This document shows positions 1 through 12,599 of a stretch of DNA of 64,000 bases, piece after piece; position 1 is the stretch's first letter, and each line of letters opens with the position of its first letter. The translations under genes and the position numbers were made by a program. The notes below the pieces were generated by a model that was not told where the DNA came from, searched no databases, and saw only the letters and a list, made by a program, of their open reading frames with translations. Source of the stretch: Emydura subglobosa. Taxonomy: Eukaryota; Chordata; Testudines; Chelidae. The stretch lies in NCBI GenBank assembly GCA_007922225.1, contig ML679973.1, forward strand, positions 4,743,597 through 4,807,596. Reading direction: 5' to 3'.

Positions 1-861
1 AGTGCCAGAGCTGGCCCTGGTGGACCACGGCCCGAAGGAGATGGAGGTGCTGGGAGGGTCAAAAGACTCCTTGCTGCCTCATACGCCTCTGGCGTCGATG
101 GTACTGCCAGGGCCAAATCTCCTTTATGGCTCACCCTCAGCAGGGAGCCCACGTGCACTGGATTCAACAGATCCCTCTCTGGGGCTGGAGTCAACAGGGC
201 CTGCTGGCTGACGGCCATGAGAGTGGTCCAGCACGGATCTCACTCTTTCCCTGGCCTTCCTTGATGGGGAACGGCCCTGATCAGATTTCTTCTGCCTATA
301 TACCGCACCATGAGGGCGCCACTCCAGGGGGCACCAGAGCTGACCCAGCAGATACCACTAGGAAAAGCTTCCTGTGATGATGAGCGCGCACACACACCTA
401 CACTGGAATGGACGGGAGCAAGTGCTCGACGAAGAACAGGCTTAATTTAAGTCAACAGAGGTGGTGATGTTGTGCTGCTCTTGTCCTATGGTTGCACGGC
501 TCCATTGAATCAGGCCACCAGCCTGGTATCTAATAAAATCAATATATTCGCTTCTCAAAAGAGTTATAAAAAAAAGTCTAAAGAATCCTTGTAGCAGGAG
601 CAGACTGAGGCATGATAATTAAACAACAGCTCCAAGAATGTAACTTCTGGTGCAATTTGAGACATTACTACCTCAGGCCTAAAGCACTGAAGTTTTAAAA
701 GAGAGAGACCAACCACAGCCAGCATCTTGAATTAGTCTGAGAAATGTTAATACTTTTTGTAAAGAGGCCCTGGACAGGCCTAACTCGTTCTGAAATGGAG
801 TGCAGCACCATAGTACTCTGCTTTCTGCTAGCACCTTCCATATTATGATCTAAGCATTTTA

Positions 862-1040
862 GATACATTAGACTCTCAACCCCTCTCCGTGAGGTGGACC
901 AGTATAAATTATCCCCATTTTACAGATGGAGAAACAGTGACAGACACGGGAACTGACTTGCCAAGATCACAGCAAGTCGGGGCCAAAGCCTATAGCAGAA
1001 CACACAAGTTCTGGTTCTCAGCCTCAGTGCTTGAACAGTT
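862..1040 (-). repeat. MIR-like SINE (antisense)
   Basis: Contains the hallmark CCCATTTTACAGATGGAGAA block, followed by CTTGCCAAGATCACAGCAAG and a region corresponding to the tRNA-derived head, all in reverse orientation. About as diverged as expected for MIR. Confidence 0.7.
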
Positions 1041-1435
1041 CTTCCTATTTTAAATGGCATTATTGAAAGCTCATGCAGTCAAATGGAGTTACTGGGCTAA
1101 AGATTTGTGCTGAAAAGCTGCTGGAGCATAATGTCTGAGTTGCTAAGAGACAGCCCTTCTCATACTGTTTCTGTATTTTTCTTCACTTTTTAGTTTACAT
1201 TATTGAAATTTGCATGAAGATAAAGACCTGTTTCTTAAGAACTCATCAGCACATTTTGTCCCACCTGACACAATACACTCTCCCATTCACAACTGCTTGA
1301 CAGTTTACGAAAGCTATTGTCTCATAAACAAAGAAGGTTTATTTATATACCTTCATTTGGCACCCTCTGCAGTGGGATCTGGGTGCTCTAACAACTATTA
1401 ACACGTAGACTGCTAGGGGGGAAGAGGCAGCAGAC

Positions 1436-1654
1436 AGAGGTCTCATCTACACTACAGACTTACATCGGTTTAACTACATCGCTTTGGATGTATGCGAAAA
1501 ATCTACACCTCTGAAGAACGTAGTTATACTCCGTGTAGATAGTGCTGTATCAGCAGGAGAGCTCTCTGCCATTGGTGTAGAAGCATCTTCATTAAAGCAC
1601 ACCAGCGGTGAAGCTGTGCCGATACGGTGTTTTAAGTGTAGACCTGCTCTGACT
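1436..1654. mobile_element. MITE-like element, GTCTACAC-type ends
   Basis: Ends are TCTCATCTACACT on the left and the inverse of AGTGTAGACCTGCTC on the right; the interior has CAGCAGGAGAGCTCTC. The same end motif and interior style recur at 41086-41374. Probably a non-autonomous PIF/Harbinger or hAT derivative. No transposase. Confidence 0.5.
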
Positions 1655-2586
1655 CTTAAGAGACAGTTCTTGGTTTTGTGTAAGACATCAGTCCTAATTT
1701 AAACAGTGCATGCAGATGAAGAACGAAACGTAGGATGCACTGAAACACGTTCTACTTGGAAACTATTCCAAGTTTGTCTTGAAGTGTCACTGCTCTTTAC
1801 GGCTCCTATTCACATAGTAGGGCTGCTTCAAACCTTGGAGCTTCAGGTATAGAAGGGCCTCTGCTCTGAGCCAGATGTAATATAGAAACAGTATCTTTCC
1901 ATTCTTTGCCTGACCAAGTGTCCATATATCTCCTGCATGACTCAATCTGTTTTTTTGCTGTCACTCCTGTTTTTTATATTTGCTGTACATTCTCTTGCTT
2001 CCCCCTCTCCCACACTCATCATCTTGGTTGCCTCTTCTAATGCTTAATTTTGTTACCTCTGGAAAGCGTTCTTTTTTTAAAAAGCTAGATTTTTTTTTTT
2101 TAAATGGCATGTTGCTCGGGTGAAAGGTGAGGAGGCTGGGTTGGGTAACTATGCTTAATCAGGTGGTAAAAAACAGCTGGCTTAGATTGTTTGGCAGGAC
2201 ACAAAGTGTTCCTGATTCAGTAGCAGGAGCTCTTTGGAATCCATACTGAACTAAGGCCCTCAGTGTGGTCAGACAGGCCTCTGTACTACTGAAGGTGATG
2301 CTCTCAGAAGAGACACCACCAAGGTCTCAACCATTTGTAAGCTTAAAGGTCCCACACCTTTTTATACAAGAGTGGAGGTATAACAGGATCATGGCAATCT
2401 GCTTCCCTAAAAGCCTGTGACTCTTTCAATTAGGGAGCCTTGTTTTTCATAGTTTATCTTTAATCATGTTGTAGTGCTCTGTTAAATTGCTACTGCATCC
2501 CACCACAGAAGTGACTGCATTTTGGTGGTGGGTGAAGTGATTTAGTCCTTAGAGGTAGAGAGTTTTGCAAAGCAGTTTGAGGCTTG

Positions 2587-2625
2587 AAAAAAAAAAAAAA
2601 AAAACCCCAAAAAAAGAAAAAAAAC
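2587..2625 (+). repeat. A-rich tract
   Basis: A run of A interrupted by CCCC and single G; possibly the tail of a decayed retroelement. The lysine-rich open frame here is a consequence of it. Confidence 0.7.
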
Positions 2626-2789
2626 TGTGATCAAAAGGAACCCGAGAGCCATGCCTGCATGTTACCAAGAGTGCAACAAACACATTTCCATCAACATGCA
2701 GGCAGTCTAAGACAGTCACCAAAGCAGAATTCTGTCCCACAAATCCACGCTTCGCCCATCCACATCTCCATTTGCTCCCTGTTCCTTAC

Positions 2790-2916
2790 CTGAACATCTT
2801 CTGTCCGAGAGGCATCATTCCCCAGCAGTGGTTCTGCCGGAGGTGTCTGGATGGTGACCGATTTCTCTGACCTACTGCCATCTTTACTCCGCGGTGATTT
2901 GTGCCTGTCCCGACTC
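2790..2916 (-). CDS. VANGL1: VANGL1 second coding exon
   Basis: This is a 127-nt exon between acceptor AG at 2918-2917 and donor GTAAGG at 2789. It begins with one base that completes the split glycine codon, then encodes [20 protein letters not shown] and EPLLGND and ends in phase 0 after TEDVQ. The next exon, expected to start DDNWGE, is not in the window. Confidence 0.92.
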
Positions 2917-4577
2917 CTTTCCCATAAAGGCAAGAGAAAAAGACGGTTACAGGACTCATACACCAGAAGGCATCAGACTCAGCCCTCCCAGTGAGATTTA
3001 CCCACTTTCATTAACCTCCTGTAAATCAAGAAATGCCCTAGCCCATTGCCAGTTATCTTTGTGATGCCAACCTTTCAGAACAAACTGCACTTATTATGCC
3101 TCCAAGGTTTGGGCCTCATGTAGATGCTGTGTCTGCAGATGGTTTCTGGCAATAGGAGTGTAGAGGATTCACTGCGCTGAGGAGCCTGCGCCTGCCCTCA
3201 CAACATGACCTTCCTTCCAAACTTTAAAGGACAGCCTGATTCCAGGTGCCATCTCACATGCAACTAGCCAGGCCCCACGGGCACGGGGCATTAGTTCAGG
3301 GCTGAGAGTGAGCTCGGCACTCTATAGGACAGTCCCTGGCTTAGGACAGGGGTTCTCGACCTTTTTCTTTCAGGAGGCCACCCACAACATGCTATAAAAA
3401 CTCCAGGGCCCAGCGGGGGGGAGGGGGACCTTCAGCCACTGGGTGTGGAGTGCTGGAGCTTGGGGCTCCAGCCCCCCGTGGAGAGCGCTGGAGCTTAGGG
3501 CTCCACTCCCAGCTTCAGCCCCACGGGAGATGCCAGGGCTCGGAGCGCCAGGCTTCAGCCCCACAACTCCGGCTTCAGGCCCATGGGGGCGCCACGCTTC
3601 AGCCGCAGGGCCCTGCGGCCCCATGAAACTGGCTTGCAACCCCTCAGGGGGCCATGGACCCTTGGTTGGGAACCGCTGGCCTAAGGGACTTAAATTAGAA
3701 ACTGCGCACCTATTTCTTGCCTTCTCAATACCTGGTCACAAACATCTCCTATCCCAGCAACATCGGAGGAGGCTTGTAGAAGGGGAAACTCTCCTACCTG
3801 CACCCTCCATGAAAGCTCAGGGAATATTCCCTTCCCCCAAGGATTTCTGTGGGAGATTTTGGGGGCGGGGGGTTTGGCAGTAATCAAAGTGTCTCAAGGG
3901 GGCTGAGGTAGTACTAAAGAGAGCACTGACAGCAATATTTAGACCGTACGCTCTTCGTGACAGGGAACGTCCAGGTCCATACAGCACCTAGAACCATGGG
4001 GCCCTGATCTCGGATGGGGCCTGCTAGTGGCTGCCATGATATAAAAAGAAAAACAAATTATAAATATTATGAAAGACTCAGGCAAACTTCGCCTATTTTT
4101 AGCTGTTTTTCTAAACACCTGAATTACACACACAAGGTATTCAAATGGCAGCTGACGGGAAGAGAACCTCTGTCCCGAGCTGAGAAAGATGAATAGGAGT
4201 GTAAATGGTAGGAGAAATAGCAAGTGTCTGCTTAAAAACATTGGTCAAGCCTCCATCTGGGGACTCTGTCCAGTCCTCCCAGTTAATGACTAAACTAACC
4301 AATCTTTTTCCAGTTCCATCTTCAATGGCCCTATTTATAGTATCCCGTCTAGTTATTCAGAGAGAAAGTTGTCCCATGCTATGCCTCCTCCAGAGCTATT
4401 GTGTTTTGGTCTGAGAGGGGCTTTAACATGATCTATGGAAAAGGGAATCTTTCCCCGTGATGCTGCCCAGCTCAGAGCACTAATTTATTAAGAATGGTTT
4501 CCATACCCTTGTCTGTTCGCTTTTTTGGAGTGACCTGAGTAGTGGGAATATCCCGAGTATGTCGATTCGGTATCCAT
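2790..4577 (-). CDS. VANGL1: VANGL1, N-terminal coding part (gene continues beyond base 1)
   Basis: Van Gogh-like 1 is a four-pass plasma-membrane scaffold of planar cell polarity that works with Prickle and opposes Frizzled/Dishevelled. The window holds its first two coding exons, joined 4577-4507 then 2916-2790, giving 66 residues of the cytoplasmic N-terminus. The product starts [11 protein letters not shown], runs through the basic stretch SKKANRQG and [13 protein letters not shown], and reaches KSVTIQ and EPLLGND before a donor after ..TEDVQ. The RHKSP, EKSVTIQ and EPLLGND blocks are closer to VANGL1 than to VANGL2. This is also the Ser/Thr-rich region phosphorylated in Vangl proteins. 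The membrane segments and C-terminal PDZ ligand are encoded further left, outside the window. The junction is two residues shorter than in human VANGL1 as I recall it. Identity is strong; completeness cannot be judged here. Confidence 0.93.
3347..3678. mobile_element. Non-autonomous hAT element A
   Basis: Left end CAGGGGTTCTCGACC and right end GGGAACCGCTG are inverted copies of the hAT (Charlie/MER5-type) terminus CAGNGGTTCTCAACC. Flanks GCTTAGGA and GCCTAAGG are a decayed 8-bp duplication (5 of 8). The interior is GC-rich with short GGAGCTTGGGGCTCCA-type palindromes; the open frames at 3370-3883 are by-products. Confidence 0.75.
3945..4060 (+). repeat. Retroelement 3' tail of the CAGCACCTAG..ATGGGGCCCTG type
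   Basis: Contains ATACAGCACCTAGAACCATG and GGGGCCCTGATCTCGG, the tail shared by many old reptilian SINE/LINE copies. A related tail is at 8404-8483. Confidence 0.45.
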
Positions 4578-4720
4578 GGCAGCAGACGCCTGCCCCCCAC
4601 TGGGAGGGGCACTGATCTCCTTCCTTAGAGGGTGAACAGCCGTTGCTCCTGAGGCGGATGCACTCTCAGCGTCGTAATCATTAGTAGCTCCAAAACTTCA
4701 GGGAGTCAGTGATTTTCAAC
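4507..4720 (-). CDS. VANGL1: VANGL1 first coding exon (coding 4507-4577; 5' UTR 4578-4720)
   Basis: The ATG is at 4577-4575 and 71 coding nt encode 23 residues plus two bases (GG). The donor GTATGG follows at 4506. Upstream, the leader runs to a plausible acceptor, a T-run plus AG, ending at 4721. The peptide [11 protein letters not shown] is the conserved Vangl amino terminus, which fixes the start. Human has Tyr-Tyr-Ser-Ser where this copy reads His-Tyr-Ser-Gly. Confidence 0.9.
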
Positions 4721-6859
4721 CTAAAAAAACGCTATGGAGAGAAGAACAGGAGCCTTAATCTTCAATACCAACCTAGGGGAAAAACAGATGGGAGTACAAC
4801 ACTGACGCTCTACTAAGCAAAGCAATCATGTTCTTACCACGGTAGACCTTGTCCTCCTTCACCTGCAGTGTCTATCAACGTTTGTCACACCCTATCTAAG
4901 TGTGCAAGTTCGTGGGGACAGATACCACATCTTTTTTGTTCTGTCCATGTATTTGTGGAGTCATAAATTAGGAAATAAGCAGCTCCTGCTACATGCAATG
5001 CAATGCAGCCCCATTTATCTCAAGGTCTCCAGGGGACAGCAGCATCTTTGGATAAATAGAGGGTACGGTGAGGGAAAAGGCAACACAGCCGATGCTTACA
5101 GCACAGTCGATTTCTGTAACTCACTACCGGTAAATGCGTAAAGATTCACAGGGTTTGAGTCTCCACCGTCTTGCCCCTTATGTCATTTACACCTGTGCAA
5201 AGTAGATATAAAAATGCTACCAAGTCAGAATGATAACATTTTACACACACGCTGCACAGGTATATGTGAGAGTACACAAGGGGCAAGGCAGAAGAGCATC
5301 AGACCCACGGTGTCTGAACTTGTATTGTTTGCATAATTACAAGGTGTGCCCGTTTTATTAGCATTAGTTACTATAAAATACCATAGATGACAAGGCCTCC
5401 TAATACCTCACTATCTACATGCTATTTGGGCCCTGAACTGCAGCTTTTAGTCTCTACCCTCACAGGAGTCAAATTAGAGACTATTAGATCACATCCACTT
5501 TACACATTCCCTGGCCAATGCAGTATATTTTGTAGGGTTTTCTACTGTAGGACATCTTTGTAAACAAGGAGGAAAAGGAACAATGTTTTGGAAAGAACAA
5601 GATACTGTAACAACAATCAAGCATGTCAGGTAGAGTCTTGGAGTTCTGCACAAGGGTCTGGTGGACATTAACCTGTTTCATTTTCATACTCTGGATTAGG
5701 TTACAGGTGAAACTGATTAGAGAGGAGGGGAGAGACTCGCCAGTTTTTGAGACGTGCAAAACCAGGGTTGTCACTGCACATATTCCCAGACACTAGAATA
5801 AGAGGTGGCAGGACTGTGGGCCCTTGGCAGAGCTTGGTGTTTGGCAGGAGGATGGGGAGAGAGATCTTCTACATTTCCTGCCCAGGCTATTCCTGACTCC
5901 AGCAGTATCGTGGCCTTTACTTTCATTGGTGTTACATTTATTTACAAGTTCTACAGCGAGAGAATTTGCTTTCATTAAATCCTTCACTTATGTTCTGCTC
6001 GCAGCGATTTTCAAGCTGCTTGCAAGAAACATTCAACTTCCTCCAAAAGGAGCAGAAAAGTTAGCTCTTTAACTCATCTGGGCTAATCTTCTTAGCACCT
6101 CATGCTCCAATTAGCAACGTAAGTGTACAGCACACCCCACATTACAGTGTATAAAGTGTGCTGAACAAACAGAACGCTGGGCCCCCCAGCGTTCACAGTC
6201 TGATGGGACAATACTGAAAAAGGTTACATAAAGATTGGGAGCGGCTGGCCTTTGCCAAATAGGTGGGCTTGCAGGAGTTATTTGAATGAAGAGGGAGGTG
6301 GCTGTGGGAGGATGTTGCAGGCACAACGCACAACGTCGCCTAATGAAAGGAGGCACAAAGCTGGGTGGGATGCAAGAGGGTGGAGACGCAGGCAAGAGCA
6401 GAGCCGTGCATAGATCTGAGAGCGAGTGGGAGAGGCTCGAACTGTGAGAGAAGATAGAAAGCTAGCGCAGGTGTGCGCACAAGGATGGTGACGAGAAGAA
6501 AGCACCATCGGCAGAACATGATCAATAGCAACCAGCTGCAGCCATAATCTGCAATGCTCAGAAACCAGCAAGACTTCTGCGCAATAGAGTAGGAACATAC
6601 TGAATTAGACAGAAGTTGCCATTAAGAGGTATGGGCTCAAAGTCATTATATCCAATCACAAACTGTTTGTGGCCTTATTCGAATCTATTCTTTATGAGGA
6701 CAGCTATCCTCTCCACTAATACACGTACCCCACGATGGGAACAGCAAAGTGGGGAGGAGGACAGGGCTGTGTGTATATCCAAGGAGGGGTAATCACCCCA
6801 GGATAGGAATTACACTAGCTTCTACTACAGAAACTAACAGTCATGCCTCTCAGAGGTTC

Positions 6860-7030
6860 TCCATGCACTTTGCAAACATACATTACTTAAGTCTCTCAGC
6901 CTCCCTGGAAAGTTGGTATTATCCTCATTTTACAGATGGAGAAACTAAGGCATAGCGGGCAAGTGGCCTGTCCAAAGAGCACACAGCAATTCTGTGGCAG
7001 ACCCAATAACGGGAGTGCTAATTCCCAGTC
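6860..7030 (-). repeat. MIR-like SINE (antisense)
   Basis: Has CATTTTACAGATGGAGAAAC followed by AAGTGGCCTGTCCAAAGAGC and ACACAGCAA, the MIR core in reverse. Confidence 0.7.
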
Positions 7031-7723
7031 CCCTTCAAGAATTACAACCCCACAAGAGTAACCAGTGCCGTGATACAGCAATTCCTTGTGTGTTAGCAGT
7101 GGAGCTTCTATTGCGGGGCTGGCAGCAGAGAGACAACACATGGTGTGCTGCTTTACAGGCAGTAGGATCTGTTGAGAGTCAACATAGCATTTCAGCAGAC
7201 AGATGCTACAGCAAAAGTACACAGGCTTTCCACACATGAATCAAGAGCAGGCTGTTCCCATTCTGAGGTGGGGAGAAGAGACACGAAGGATCATGTGGAG
7301 AACACGCACCAATATCAGGAAGTATTTTCATTTACACCAGGGCGGGCAGGCTGGATCCTGCCAAGTCTCATTTTTTGTGTAAACAAGAGCAACAGTTTTG
7401 ATGCAGCTCCACAAAAACTCAATGTGAGGGCCCCAAAAAGTACAACCTCTTGGATCACCACCAACAGCAATACCCTTCACGTGAGAATTCTGCAGCACCT
7501 CACAGACTTGGCCACCTGACACTGAGGGTTAAACAGAGCGCCCTGCCAAGGCCGGCAGCAGGGCTGTAATGAATGGGCATTATATCTGTTTGAATTCAGT
7601 TGGGAAGGAGACCACTGGCTTTGCCTATTAGCTATCTAAGGACACCCAACTGCGGGCAATCAAGGGCTGCCCTGGCAACTGCCCAGTAGCCTGAAGACCA
7701 TACCCAATTTGAGAAACCCACAG

Positions 7724-8138
7724 CGGTGGCTCTCAACCTTTCCAGACTACTGTACCCCTTTCAGGAGTCTGATTTGTATTGCGTACCCCCAACTTTCACC
7801 TCACTTAAAAACTACTTGCTTACAAAATCAGACACAGAAATACAAAAAAGTGTCACAGGCCACTAGTACTGAAAAATGGCTTCTTTTCTCATTTTTTACT
7901 ACCTAATTACAAAATAAATCAACTGGAATATAAATATTGTACTTACATTTCAGTGTACGGTACTCAGAGCAGTATAAACAAAGTCAAAATCTGTATGAAA
8001 TTGTAGTTTGTACTGACTTCGCTTGTGCTTTTCCTGTAGCCTGTTGTAAAACTAGACAAATGCCTAGATAAGTTGATGTACCCCCCGGAAGACCTCTGCC
8101 TACCCCCAGGGACACACACTCCTGGTTGAGAACCATTG
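7724..8138. mobile_element. Non-autonomous hAT element B
   Basis: Left end CGGTGGCTCTCAACC and right end GGTTGAGAACCATTG match as inverted termini (12 of 15). Flanks ACCCACAG and ACGCAGAG agree at 6 of 8 bases. The right part is shared with a fragment at 59215-59276. Confidence 0.75.
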
Positions 8139-8403
8139 ACGCAGAGCACACCACAGGCACCCTCCTTTGGAAGACAAAAGTGTGGCCTGCAGAGACCACG
8201 ACCCTACAACGCTCCATTGATGTGGAGAGCGCACACCCTACACCCAAGTCAGGCAGGGAAGGGTGTGTGACATGTAGCCCGCAGTAGGAAATGGCTAACC
8301 CCAGCTAGCTCATAGGATGTGGAGGCATAAGGCGGCAGTAGTCCTCGACTGGAAGGACCAGAAAGTAATGGGAAGGCTCCTGCCATTAAGGTTCTGCACA
8401 GAG

Positions 8404-8483
8404 CTGAAGTGTGATAGCGCCTAGCACAATGGGACCCAACCTGGTTGTGACCTATAGATGCTATCACAATAAAAATGTTAACT
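8404..8483 (+). repeat. Retroelement 3' tail (AGCGCCTAGCACAATGGG)
   Basis: Carries AGCGCCTAGCACAATGGGAC and ATGCTATCACAATAAAAAT, the same tail type as at 3945-4060 in shorter form. Confidence 0.5.
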
Positions 8484-11400
8484 AACAATAAATCTCCTCC
8501 TGGCCCTGGGACAGGGGTAACTGTACCGGACAGGAGCCTTATCTAGTCACAAGCTTGCACCAGGTTAAAATCCAATCTGAGTTAAACTGGTGCAACTGTG
8601 TTTAGACAAGGCCGTCATCTTGTGTGACCCTACTCAAGGATGCGCTGTCGGCAGAGACACTTTGGGCTAGCACTGAAGGAAGCCATTTTGGGCACGAGCG
8701 TGGGGCAGGGCAGGGCTTGGAAAGTACTTTTACCGTGTTTGTCCTTGTCAAAGCCCACAAAGGTGTTGCAAACTTCATCCACTTGCTGACCATATGGTGA
8801 TACAGAGCCTCATTATGCTCCCGAAGGCCAGCCTCGTGCCGCTAACCACCTTTCAAAACGAGCACCAGCCCCTCACAACAAGATGAAGCACTGCATATTA
8901 GAGAAGGTAGTCTCCACAGGATACAGTGGAGATCTCTGTAATTAAAGTTGTTAAGTAACTCGTTGCAACTCCCTATTTTGACATGATCATAAACCTCCCA
9001 CAAAAATGTCTTCTTTTGAACGGCCATTTTCCTTGCTTGGTGCTCGATACCACTCCCGATGAAGTCAGTCTGGTCACTGATTTCAAGAGCAAGTTCCCGG
9101 CGGAAGGCAATTAAAACAAAATTGAGTTGGTTGCATTCAGCCTTTTGATTTACAAACGTGAACAAAAATACCCTACCTTCTATGCTTCTATTCCATCCAT
9201 TCCCTCAAGGTTTGCTCATGCAGTGCTTGGGAAGAGCTACCTCTAGAACAGCTTAGCTTTGAAGTTTCAGATTGAGGAAGGAATTCATCTTTATTCAGAT
9301 CTAGAACGTCTACTGAATTAGAAAGACTTTGGCAGTTAGTTCGGGAAGTTATGTGCATTTCAAAATGCCATTTGGAGCATAAGCAGCAGAAAGCATCCAC
9401 AAGTACACACATGTTCAGGTAAGTGTGCAATTGGCCTTGATTTTTAAATGTCTATTAGCCAAGGGAGGCCCGTAAGCTAGCAAACTAGGGAAATTTCTCA
9501 CAATTTAGTAAAATGACTTGGAAATTAAATACAAAGTTGTATTAAGGCAATGTTAGGGCTGCCTAGTCAAAGACCGAGAGAGCCAGGAAATTTACAAGTT
9601 AAAATTTCCTACAGCAGCATTAACTTGGCTGCACAGTACATCTGCAGTATTTTTCTGTTCTCCTTTTACTTAAATGTAAAAGTCATGGTGTTTAATATAT
9701 TAAATGACACAGGAACAAAGAGAGAGAGCCAGGCATTAGCACTGTAGCCAAATTAATGTTGCAAGAACCTTAACTTCAGCATTTCCTGACTCGAGCCCCA
9801 GTCCAGAAATCAGATTCACAAGGACAGAATGGCCTGCCCACATGAATCCAATTGCAGGATTGGGGCCTTCTATTCTAAGTGCGCAGCCTTTATGTTACCT
9901 ATGCTTTTTTGCACTTGGAGTTTGTGTCACGTTTTAGCTTTCACTCTGGCAGTGAACCTATATATTAAAATAAAAAAGTAAGGTTTTCACATGATATGGT
10001 GGGGATATACTTCTATAGGAGGATTTATTAATTTGTTTTAAATAGATGATACACACATATGGGTGAATCATCTGAATATGTACTACCGTCCAAAACTGCA
10101 GCAGGGCTGTTTGCTTTGTAACAAACAGAAGCGTTTGCCAAGCAAAAAATTCTAGTTACAGCCCACAGCACGTGGAGCCACTAGTCTTTGTCCTGAAAAG
10201 CTCCTACAGGACTTGTTCTAGGGCCTCCACAAGCTACTAGTCGACAGCAGAGCTTCACTGGGACTCCTCCAGACACAAGGGTACAGCAGCCTTCCTCACA
10301 TTTTTGGGAAATAGCCTGTACCTCTTAGTTTATACATCTGCTACACACTCCACATCCCTAATCTTTTGTGGGACCCACGGGGGGCCCACAACTCTCATGT
10401 CAAGGAACACCGGTGTTAGTCTTCACTATATTATATATGCTTTCAGGAGCAGTGACACTGTGAACGACGTTGGCATTTAAAGCATCTTGGCCTCGGAGTT
10501 CGCGTTGGTTGAAATGGACGGGGCAGTTCAACCTCAGAGCCATTGTTTCAGGCCCTCTGCAAACTGAGGCATACTAATCTGCACCGTTTATACTAAGGTC
10601 ACGTTTCCAAGGTTCTCCCTGAAATCTCAACAGCTAGATTTGGGGGGAGGAGGGGTGAAATGAAAGCTGAGATCTGGAGAACAACTGAGAGATCTGTTTG
10701 TACCCCGAGGGGGTCTGCCCCACTCTTTAGGACCCTTTGTGCCACTTACACTTCAACTACCCAACGTGCATTTCTTGCAGGGGCTCCCCATACTTTGGGA
10801 CCTGGAATTGCACACAGGCTTTGCAATGCCCTCAATAACCATGGAGGAAGGGGTAGGATTTGTTCCAAAGAGAAGTGTGAACTCCTTCTATTCATCTCAA
10901 TGGGACAGCAAGCCTGAAGTGAAGGTAAGGAAATATTTCCAAAACATAGTATTACCTTGACAGTAGCACTGTCAGCCCTTCCCTCTTCTGTGGGAGCACT
11001 AAATACACAAGGCACCAGCAGTCACTAGCATTTTAACCACTGTTTTCATGCAAACATGCTCTGAGCACGGTCAGATGACATGGTGCTCAGAATGCCAGTG
11101 GCTATCTGGAACCCTGACTGCACTCACCAGTGGTGGAGGTGAAAGCACAGTAGCAAAACACGGGAATTTAGCAGCAGTGTCCTAACTTCTGTTTATCTGC
11201 TTAGCTTTCATGCTCCTGGCCAGCAGCCATTGGCTGTTAGCTACCTCTCTATGTGGCTGAACGTGGGCTGGAAATCCTTCCAGAATTTTGACTTGCAACG
11301 AATTTTTATATAGGAGGTTTTCTGTAACTGTATTCACCATTTATTTTTAAGATTAACAAGTTAAATTATTATGTGACCAACATTAGTCCCAGCATTGCAG

Positions 11401-12599
11401 CCAGTTATATATGCAAACCCCAAAAGGAGAAAAAAGCCAAGCCTGTTTAAAATCAAATTCTTAGGTTATGTACTCAGCAGCTATGAGGCAAGAATTACTA
11501 ACCCGAGCAGCGGAATAAAATTCTTCTCCCACTAATCAGAACTATTTCCCCAACTGATATTCTAAAACTATGTACAATTGTTAGTTCTGCCTCCCTAGAC
11601 CAAGAAAGCCAATGCCCTGTCACTTGCACCTTCGTAAAATATGCAGCTAAAGAGTCTTTGGCACAAGAATGTTATTTTGAACCATTAAGTAACATTCTTA
11701 ACAAGAAAACTGTCTTTTTTTTTAAGTGACCATTCAAATTTCACAATTGTTACAACAAACCAGCAAAAGTAATAACTTTGTCCTTCCTGGGGACACAATC
11801 ACAACCAATATTGCTAAAAACTATAAGGAGCGTCCCCTGCAGCCCAACTGCTACAGGTCCGTTCTCTTGAAGCAGAAGGATTTCAGGTTTATCTCGATCA
11901 CTGCAAGGTTGTAAGTCACCATGGTCTAAAGAACAGACAACTATGCAGATCTGTGTAGCTGTGAATTGTCATATTAGTCAGAGATCAAACCGACTTCTAT
12001 GGAACTAGATCACATTATACACACTGGGGCTGCTGAGCCATCATTTTTGCAGAATTAAAGCTTTTGCTATTTAAAAATGAAGACCAAGATTTTCAAAAAT
12101 AAAATGCCAGGAGCCTAACGTCAAGGTCCATTTTTACAACCCAAGCATCCTCACTTCCAAGAACTTCAGGCGCCTACTTTGGAAGCGTTGGCCTAGGCAT
12201 CCAACCCTCACCGATAGCAAACGCGGCAAGTGTGAATTTCGCCAGCGTGGCGTGGCCTTCCCAAGTCTGCAGGCAAGCCCCGATGTGCCTACGCTGCTGC
12301 TCAGAGCTTTGCCTGGAGTTTGCAAAGTTCCAGTCAAGCACACTGCTGTTATCCAGAACTCCGGGCGCAGCAGTGCCCAAGGAGGAGACTCCGGTCCGAT
12401 TTATGCCGCCGCATGGGAAAGCTCTGCGCAGCGCAGAGGTGGAAGACCTCCAAAAGAGAGGCTTGGGCAACCCATGCAGCTTGAGGTGGGGGAGGAAGGT
12501 GAAGAGACGAAAAGTTCCTTCTGCCTCCCAGCAGCAAGAGGAGCCTGGAGCGCCCAAATAACTCGGGCACCCACCAGGCAGGAGCTGCCAGTGAAGTAC

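Larger units (their letters stand above)
1..2789. other. VANGL1 intron 3 (left part)
   Basis: No coding exon is seen. The short open frames near 2-380 have no family resemblance. It contains a MIR-like SINE, a MITE and a poly(A)-rich tract listed separately; the remainder shows nothing recognisable. Confidence 0.6.
2917..4506. other. VANGL1 intron 2
   Basis: Contains hAT element A (3347-3678) and a SINE/LINE-type 3' tail (3945-4060). Otherwise nothing recognised. Confidence 0.6.

Noticed and set aside
3370..3883. Overlapping open frames of 89 and 146 codons
   Set aside because: They fall mostly within hAT element A and follow its GC-rich internal palindromes.
8842..9165. 107-codon minus-strand frame as a VANGL1 exon
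   Set aside because: It does not resemble any Vangl segment and the known coding exons are fully accounted for at 4577 and 2916.
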